A DNA stretch of 64,000 nucleotides. Source: Azolla caroliniana. Its lineage: Eukaryota > Polypodiophyta. The DNA lies in assembly GCA_043228905.1 (NCBI GenBank), contig JBHGNT010000018.1, positions 2,728,001-2,792,000 on the forward strand, written 5' to 3'. A program made the translations under genes and the position numbers. Below are positions 57,931-64,000 of the stretch, piece after piece. The notes under the pieces were generated by a model. It ran no database searches, was not told the origin of the DNA, and worked only from the letters and a program-made list of their open reading frames with translations. The stretch's first letter is position 1. Every line of letters starts with the position of its first letter.

Positions 57931-58224
57931 ACCAGTACGACGCGATTGGACAACGGAGGCCAAGCGGGCCACTCCGGGCATGTCTCAAGCGGAGGACATC
58001 AGGCATACGGCGGGAAGCGGGGCGTTCATACGGCCGAACAAGGGCTAACAGTACTTGACTGCTCATAAATGAGCCTCGACTCTTACTCCCAAAACTATTC
58101 CTTACGAGGAATATCTTTCTAACGGCCTTTCGGTCTACACACCGATACGGCATTCCTACACATCGGTCTGCGTACCGGTTTTACACATCGGATTACGCAC
58201 AAATGTTGAGCTTATCTCTCAACA
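57931..58224 (-). repeat. Copia J 3' LTR (left edge unresolved)
   Basis: On the minus strand the LTR starts TGTTGAGAGATAAGCTCAACA at 58224, beside purine tract CTTGAGGGGGAG. The first 20 bases contain an inverted repeat. The other LTR end, somewhere right of about 57930, could not be placed. Confidence 0.5.
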
Positions 58225-58899
58225 CTCCCCCTCAAGCTCAACTTGAGGTTCCGCCTACTCTACCGCACCTACGCTCTGGCTTCTCCTAGCTCCACGCCTC
58301 GCTCGCGCTCCTCGGCCTGTTCGACTCTGCGCGCTTCGACCCTTCTGGTCGGCTTGTCTGTTCCCACTGCCCTTCACAGCTCCCTTGTTGATGCGGTGTT
58401 GGTGCTTCTCCTACTACCTTCTTTTCCGCTTGGTCCTTGGTTGATTCAGTGTACCTGAATCAAACATCCAAACCGACTCAGCTATCTCCGATCAGTTTTC
58501 GCTCTCGTCCGATTTTCGCTCTCGTCCGAGTTGGCTATCTCCAACTCGTCTTCGGTTTCTCATCGTTGACGATGTCATCTCGCCCATGCCTGGTTGGCTC
58601 CGGCATTTTCTTTCGGCTACTCCCCTTATGTCCACTTTTGGACTCTTCCGCGGATCCGCACTCGGCTTCTTCAGCCGAATCGAGGTCGAATTCGTCATCC
58701 GACTCGGCACCACGGTATTTTCTGCTCCTTTCCTGCTCCCTTTCGTGGTCATCTGGGACGTTTCTCCCCCTCAAGTTCGGCACGTCGAGGTGACGCAACC
58801 CAAGAGCACCCGAGAATTGCCGTAACTTCTCCAAACCAAGAGGCTTGGTGAAGATGTCGGCGGTCTGTCGATCTGTCAGAACATACTGAAGTTCGACTT
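58225..58899 (-). pseudogene. Copia J: C-terminal end of RNase H with an acidic extension
   Basis: Reads QYVLTDRQTADIFTKPLGL EKLRQFSGALGLRH down to NLRG, the usual copia C-terminus. The frame then continues about 70 codons in an acidic tail (ESDDEFDLDSAEEAECGS) to a stop at 58535. CTTGAGGGGGAG occurs at the usual end (58763-58774) and again next to the LTR (58225-58236), so about 540 bp lies between two copies of the tract. Element I interrupts the gene at 58900. Confidence 0.75.
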
Positions 58900-59513
58900 T
58901 GTAAGGAATCGACGCTTCGATTCACCTTCTTCTCTCGGCCACAACCGAGTAATCGCGGATCAATGCAGCAGAAAATAGGAACCACACGAGAAACAAAAGA
59001 AACGCGAGTACACATGGATTAACGTGGAAAACCCTATACGGGAAAAAACCACGGGAGTGCGAGACTCCAAACCAAACTATACAGAGAAGTATACAATGGC
59101 GAGCTGCAAGGCGACGACCTTGAGCTCGCTGTCCTCGCCACAGGCGGCGGAAATACACAGAGGCGTCTACCTCTTTCTCTCTCGCGCTCTATCTCTCTCT
59201 CTCTCTCACGGCTGCTCACACTTCACTCCTCTTGAGTGGAAAAACAGAAAAATGAGAAGCAACAGTAAAACTGTTTGCCCTAAGTCATATTTATACTTAT
59301 ATGACTTTGGGCTATTTACAACTATAGCCTCAGGGGCCCATAGCGAACATATTCACGGATATGTCCCTGCATCCGGATCGCTCTCCGGGTACATTCGTCA
59401 TCCGGCACCGAAGCCGGGGTCTTCGTCATCCGGATCCGAAACCGAAACCGGGCTTGTCGGCATTCATCTCCGATATCCGACCATCCCATCCGAAAGGGAC
59501 CGAAAACCCAACA
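58900..59513 (-). repeat. Copia I 3' LTR
   Basis: 614 bp, TGTAAGGAATCG...AACCCAACA; related to the G LTR, but the start is TGTAAGG instead of TGTTGGG. TATA candidate on the minus strand (TATAAATATGAC) near 59287-59298. Confidence 0.93.
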
Positions 59514-59523
59514 AACTCCCCCT

Positions 59524-62500
59524 TCACTTCGGCATGGGATGTCTCTCCAATCCGATCCTCTTCCGGCATGCTTCCAGCTTGTCGGGTGTGAGGACCTTGG
59601 TCAGCATATCCGACCCGTTCTCGTCCGTGTGGATCTTTGTCAGCACGAACTCCTTGTCTTCTATCCTTTCCCGGATCCAGTGATATCTTCGCTGGATGTG
59701 CTTCGTCCGGGAGTGATAGGCCGCGTTCTTCGCAAGGTGGATTGCACTCTGACTGTCGCAGTAGAGTCGGTACTCCTCCTGTTGGATACCGAGCTCTCTA
59801 ATGAAGTCCTTCATCCATATTATTTCCTTGCCCGCTTCAACAGCCGCCATGTACTCCGCCTCCGTGGTTGACAACGCAACCGTCTTCTGCAGCCTCGACT
59901 GCCATGAAACAGCTCCCCCTGCATACGTCATCACATACCCTGATGTGGACCGGCTGGTATCTGCATCAGCCGACATATCCGAATCGGTGAAACCGTCGAG
60001 TTCGGGTTTACCGGAGCCGAATCGGAGGCACACATTCGCTGTGCCCTTCAGGTATCGAAGTATCCACTTGACCGCGTTCCAATGCTCTTTGCCGGGATTG
60101 CTCATGTGCCGGCTCACCACTCCGACTGCATATCCGATGTCCGGTCTCGTACACACCATGGCGTACATCAAGCTCCCGACGGCTGAGGCATACGGCACTT
60201 TCATCATATCCTCCTTTTCAGCCTTTGTCTTGGGACTTTGCTTGCTGGACAGCTTGCAGTTTGCCGGGATGGTCGATCCGACCGGTCTTGCTTCCGACAT
60301 GTTGAACCGGTGAAGCACCTTCGTCACGTACTTCTCCTGTGACAGCCACAACTGCTTCTTCTTCCGGTCCCGGATGATGTGCATCCCTAGTATTTGCCTC
60401 GCCGGACCCAGGTCCTTCATTGAGAAGGTTCGGTGAAGAGCCTTCTTCAGCATCCGTATCTTGACCTGGTCCCGTCCGACGATCAACATGTCGTCCACGT
60501 ACAGGAGGATTATTAGAAGGTCTCCTCCTTCGAACTTCTTCACAAACACGCAGTGGTCGGACTGCGTTTTGAGGTACCCTTCGTCGGTCATGAAGGAGTC
60601 GAACTTCCGGTACCATTGCCGGGGAGCCTGCTTCAGTCCGTAAAGGCTCTTCTTCAACCGGCATACCAGGTGCTCCTTCCCTTTCTTCTCGAATCCTTCC
60701 GGTTGCTGCATGTAGATCTCTTCTTCGAGGTCACCGTGAAGGAATGCCGTCTTCACGTCCATCTGTTCTACCTCGAGGTCCATGCTTGCCGCTATGCTCA
60801 GCACCGTCCGGATGGAGGTCATCTTCACTACCGGGGCAAATATCTCGTCGAAGTCGACGCCCTTCTTCTGCTGAAACCCCTTCACCACGATCCTGGCTTT
60901 GTATCTCGGGGGGTTTCCGGCATCTCCCGGTTTCAGCTTGAACACCCACTTGTTACGGAGTGCCCGTTTTCCTTTCGGCAACTCCACAAGTTCAAATGTG
61001 TGGTTCTCATGCAGGGAATCCATCTCGTCCTGCATGGCACTCAACCACCTGCGGCTCTGGGTGTCATGCTTTGCTTCTTCAAAGCTCTCCGGCTCCCCCT
61101 CGTCGGTTAGCAGCACGTGCTCTGGATCCGGAAATCTCCGGGGGGCCCTTCTCTCTCTTAGAGGATATCTCCGTTCCGGGGCTTCGGTAACCGGTTCTTC
61201 CGATTCTTCTTCATCCGAATCCATTTCGGGATCGGGGCCGGTTCCGGTATCATTTTCGTCTTCTTCGGCCGGTTCTGTTTCTTCACCGTCTTCGGCCGGA
61301 TCCTCGAGTGCTAACCGGTCCCTTGCCGGTCGGGACTGCTCCTCGTAGAGTTGATCCTCACTGGTCGACTTGGAGCTCTTCATCTTTTTCTCCGACTCCC
61401 AGTCGGCGAGTGTCTTGTCCTCCATGAAGATGATGTCTCGACTCCTGAATATCTTCTTGTCGACCGGGTCCCATACTCGGTAGCCGAACTCGTCGTCGCC
61501 GTAACCGAGGAATATGCATGGCCGGGTCTTTGGATCTAGCTTTCCTCTCCGGTCCTTTGCCACATGCACGTATGCGAGACACCCGAACACCTTCAGATGC
61601 CGGTAGGACACTTCCTTACCGGTCCACACTTTCTGCGGCGTGTCTCCGTCCAAAGGTACTGAGGGTGATCTGTTTATCACGTATGTCGCCGTCGACATTG
61701 CCTCAGCCCAAAACCCCTTGGGTAATTTCGCATGTTCCAGCATACTCCGGACCCTCTCCATTATGGTCCGGTTCATCCTCTCGGCCAGCCCGTTCAGTTC
61801 CGGCGTCTTCGGCACAGTAAACTCGAGTCGGATTCCCTTCGAGCGACAGTACTCCTGGAACTGCCCCCGGTATTCCCCTCCGTTATCCGCTCGTATCGCT
61901 TTCAGCTTCTTGCCGGATTCTCTCTCCACTCTCGCGTGGAGGTCTTTGAAGACGCACAACACTTGGTCCTTTGTCTTCAACGGTGCTGTCCACAGCTTCC
62001 GGCTGTGGTCATCAATGAATGTCACGAAGTACTGGGCTCCGCCATGTGACTTCGTTTCTACTTGACACACATCCGTGTGCACCAACTCCAATGGTGCACT
62101 GCGTCTCGTCGGTGGCCTTGAGTGGAAGGAGGTTCGGTTCTGTTTACCGGCCAGGCAATCGGTGCACTTCTCCAGGTGCACATGCTTCACTGGGATAAGG
62201 TTGTCTTCTGCAAGCCTCTTCATCCCCTTCTCACTCATGTGGCACAGTCTTTTGTGCCACAGCTTACCGGCAGTGTCGGCTGCCACATTCAGCTCTTCCG
62301 GACATAACCAGGCATTCATCAGGTACAGTGTGTTGACCTTCCGGGCACGAGCCACTATCAAGCTCCCCTTGCTGAATTTCATGGCACCGTTCCGGATGCT
62401 ACCCGTGTAGCCTTCATCATCTAGCCTCCCGGCCGAAATCAGGTTCAGTCGGACCTCCGGAACGTGTCGAACATTCTTCAGCAGCATTTTGCATCCGGTC

Positions 62501-63597
62501 GGGGTTGTCAGCCACACGTCTCCTATGCCGGCAATCCGGCACGTACCTTCGTTTCCCATCCGGACACAGCCATGCTCGCCGGCTGTGTAGGATGAGAAGT
62601 ATCTTCTCTCCGGGGTCAGATGGAACGATGCTCCGGAATCGACCACCCAGGTCGTCTCATCGCCGGCAATGTTTAGTTCACCTTCTTCGGTGATGAGCAT
62701 GATCTCCTCTTCACTTGCCGCGAGTGCCGTCGTTCCTTTCCGGTCCTGTCCTCGCCGATCCGAACCATTTCGGTCCGTGGCTCCCCGGTATGCACCGTTT
62801 CTCTCCGGTGACTTCTTCGAATCGGTGTTGTCGGTTCCATTGTCCTTTCGGTAATGCCGACAATTCTTTCGGAAGTGCCCCGGCTTCCCACAGTGGAAGC
62901 ATGTGGGCCTTCCTCTTGACTGCGACCGGGTCCCCGACTTCTCCCGTCTTTGCGGACTCCGGTTCCATTGTCTTCCCCTATCCGATTCGGTAAACAGCAT
63001 CTTCGGGTCGGAGGTCGGTTCTTTATCTCTCCGACGCGCTTCTTCGTTCAAAATACTTGTCTTTACCGTTTGTAAGGACAAGTTATCTTCGGTGCAGGAG
63101 GTGCTGAGAGTCACCACCAAGTTCTCCCAGCTTTCCGGCAATGTACACATCAGGATGATGGCTTGCATTGCATCCTCCAACGGGAACTTGATCGCCGCAA
63201 GCTGATTCACGAATCCCATGAACGTGCTTACGTGTTCCACCATACTCTCGCCGTCCCGGTACTTGAGATTCACAATCTTCCTCATCAGGGAGGTCCGGTT
63301 CAACGCATTCTTCCTCTCGTAGAGGCCCGACAGCTTCTTCCACATTTCATATGCGTTGGTGTCGTTTGCCACATGTTGTAGGACGCTTACATCGACATAT
63401 TGTCGGATCGTCGCTACGGCTTTCCGGTTCAGGAGCTTCCACTCCGACTCAAGTACCCCCTTCGGTATTTCCGACCTGTCAATCGGTTCGTACAGGTCCC
63501 GAACAATCAGAAGATCCTCCATCTTGATCTTCCAGTCGGCGTAATTCTGTGCATTCAGCACCATCATCCCCGGCTGCCCGCTGCCGCCGCCTTCCAT
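59524..63597 (-). CDS. Copia I gag-pol polyprotein
   Basis: 1357 codons from ATG 63597-63595 (upstream in-frame codons lie in the primer region and LTR). Gag (residues 1-220) has MCTLPESWENLVVTLSTS; knuckle CFHCGKPGHFRKNC at 233-246; protease Asp 320 in VVDSGASFHLT. Integrase follows: HKRLCHMSEKG with EKCTDCLAGK zinc ligands, then catalytic Asp 509, Asp 571 and Glu 606. Next is an acidic linker. RT has YVDD at 1033-1036. RNase H has FTDSDMSADADTSRSTSG, STTEAEYMA and CDSQSAIHL. It ends LEACRKRIGLERHPMPK. Domain order is standard Ty1/copia, all catalytic motifs present. Confidence 0.96.
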   Translation of the reverse strand: MEGGGSGQPGMMVLNAQNYADWKIKMEDLLIVRDLYEPIDRSEIPKGVLESEWKLLNRKAVATIRQYVDVSVLQHVANDTNAYEMWKKLSGLYERKNALNRTSLMRKIVNLKYRDGESMVEHVSTFMGFVNQLAAIKFPLEDAMQAIILMCTLPESWENLVVTLSTSCTEDNLSLQTVKTSILNEEARRRDKEPTSDPKMLFTESDRGRQWNRSPQRREKSGTRSQSRGRPTCFHCGKPGHFRKNCRHYRKDNGTDNTDSKKSPERNGAYRGATDRNGSDRRGQDRKGTTALAASEEEIMLITEEGELNIAGDETTWVVDSGASFHLTPERRYFSSYTAGEHGCVRMGNEGTCRIAGIGDVWLTTPTGCKMLLKNVRHVPEVRLNLISAGRLDDEGYTGSIRNGAMKFSKGSLIVARARKVNTLYLMNAWLCPEELNVAADTAGKLWHKRLCHMSEKGMKRLAEDNLIPVKHVHLEKCTDCLAGKQNRTSFHSRPPTRRSAPLELVHTDVCQVETKSHGGAQYFVTFIDDHSRKLWTAPLKTKDQVLCVFKDLHARVERESGKKLKAIRADNGGEYRGQFQEYCRSKGIRLEFTVPKTPELNGLAERMNRTIMERVRSMLEHAKLPKGFWAEAMSTATYVINRSPSVPLDGDTPQKVWTGKEVSYRHLKVFGCLAYVHVAKDRRGKLDPKTRPCIFLGYGDDEFGYRVWDPVDKKIFRSRDIIFMEDKTLADWESEKKMKSSKSTSEDQLYEEQSRPARDRLALEDPAEDGEETEPAEEDENDTGTGPDPEMDSDEEESEEPVTEAPERRYPLRERRAPRRFPDPEHVLLTDEGEPESFEEAKHDTQSRRWLSAMQDEMDSLHENHTFELVELPKGKRALRNKWVFKLKPGDAGNPPRYKARIVVKGFQQKKGVDFDEIFAPVVKMTSIRTVLSIAASMDLEVEQMDVKTAFLHGDLEEEIYMQQPEGFEKKGKEHLVCRLKKSLYGLKQAPRQWYRKFDSFMTDEGYLKTQSDHCVFVKKFEGGDLLIILLYVDDMLIVGRDQVKIRMLKKALHRTFSMKDLGPARQILGMHIIRDRKKKQLWLSQEKYVTKVLHRFNMSEARPVGSTIPANCKLSSKQSPKTKAEKEDMMKVPYASAVGSLMYAMVCTRPDIGYAVGVVSRHMSNPGKEHWNAVKWILRYLKGTANVCLRFGSGKPELDGFTDSDMSADADTSRSTSGYVMTYAGGAVSWQSRLQKTVALSTTEAEYMAAVEAGKEIIWMKDFIRELGIQQEEYRLYCDSQSAIHLAKNAAYHSRTKHIQRRYHWIRERIEDKEFVLTKIHTDENGSDMLTKVLTPDKLEACRKRIGLERHPMPK

Positions 63598-63627
63598 TTT
63601 CTGCAGCAGTTCGCTCTGATACCAGTT

Positions 63628-64000
63628 TGTAAGGAATCGACGCTTCGATTCACCTTCTTCTCTCGGCCACAACCGAGTAATCGCGGATCAATGCAGCAGA
63701 AAATAGGAACCACACGAGAAACAAAAGAAACGCGAGTACACAGGGATTAACGTGGAAAACCCTATACGGGAAAAAACCACGGGAGTGCGAGACTCCAAAC
63801 CAAACTATACAGAGAAGTATACAATGGCGAGCTGCAAGGCGACGACCTTGAGCTCGCTGTCCTCGCCACAGGCGGCGGAAATACACAGAGGCGTCTACCT
63901 CTTTCTCTCTCGCGCTCTATCTCTCTCTCTCTCTCACGGCTGCTCACACTTCACTCCTCTTGAGTGGAAAAACAGAAAAATGAGAAGCAACAGTAAAACT
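63628..64000 (-). repeat. Copia I 5' LTR (cut by the window end)
   Basis: First 373 bp of the LTR; identical to 58900-59272 except T to G near 63743 (ACATGG against ACAGGG). Confidence 0.93.

Larger units (their letters stand above)
54035..58030 (+). mobile_element. Element K: LTR, gag and repeat array (family of A and B)
   Basis: 5' LTR, tRNA-Trp primer site and gag homologous to B, then about 1.7 kb of degenerate repeats instead of protease and pol. No 3' LTR is seen before copia J. The right boundary is not resolved. It could be a non-autonomous derivative or simply truncated. Confidence 0.75.
58900..64000 (-). mobile_element. Copia I: Ty1/copia element with intact polyprotein
   Basis: Left (3') LTR 58900-59513; right (5') LTR from 63628 past the window end. 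One difference in the 373 shared LTR bases seen by eye. It is inserted in copia J (left flank GACTT). Primer site: minus strand 63624-63613, TGGTATCAGAGC. The polypurine tract is near 59514-59530 and overlaps the stop codon. The polyprotein is open throughout, so it may be autonomous. Confidence 0.95.

Noticed and set aside
1-64000. CRISPR array, operons or bacterial regulatory sites
   Set aside because: Content is plant retrotransposons; the only arrays are tandem or LTR repeats without spacer structure.

Overview
The window is a nest of plant-type retrotransposons; I found no ordinary host gene. Evidence for a land plant: Ty1/copia elements primed by initiator-Met tRNA, Tat-like Ty3/gypsy elements, a LINE tail with the plant-type zinc-binding RT domain, and decay by C-to-T change in CAG, CGA and CCA/TGG codons, as expected from CHG and CG methylation. 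The species cannot be named. Elements carry arbitrary letters (A to N).

1-29511: four-level nest. A (Ty3/gypsy, + strand, badly decayed) holds C (5784-11862) inside its integrase gene and D (- strand, 12651-29267) inside its 3' LTR. D holds B (21614-29006) inside its own 5' LTR. A appears to sit in an older copia remnant F. LTR divergence fits this order: the two 832-bp LTRs of B show no difference by eye, C differs at about 5 of 420 positions, and D is more diverged. B has both LTRs, a tRNA-Trp primer site, an open gag-protease frame, an open pol frame in -1, a polypurine tract and a 4-bp target duplication, so it looks young and possibly autonomous.

A, B and K are one family (tRNA-Trp primer; protease DHGS; RT FLDD; integrase wording that recalls fungal Ty3 elements). 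C, D and E are a second, Tat-like family (protease DGGS, three zinc knuckles) with two sense-strand accessory genes after integrase: aORF1 (two small conserved regions) and aORF2 (a long coiled coil between conserved ends). C has lost RT, RNase H and integrase but keeps gag-protease and a full aORF2.

29512-36650: AT-rich older DNA with copia F, a gypsy fragment H, simple repeats, a tRNA-like sequence, and a LINE ORF2 tail. That LINE frame stops near 35870 and resumes at about 53604, so some 17.7 kb of retroelement pieces (M, G, N, L, E) lies inside it. G is a young copia (610-bp LTRs, perfect GTATG target duplication) disabled by two CAG-to-TAG changes. 54035-64000: K (LTR, gag, degenerate repeat array), then copia J, then copia I, whose 1357-residue polyprotein is uninterrupted; the window ends inside its second LTR.
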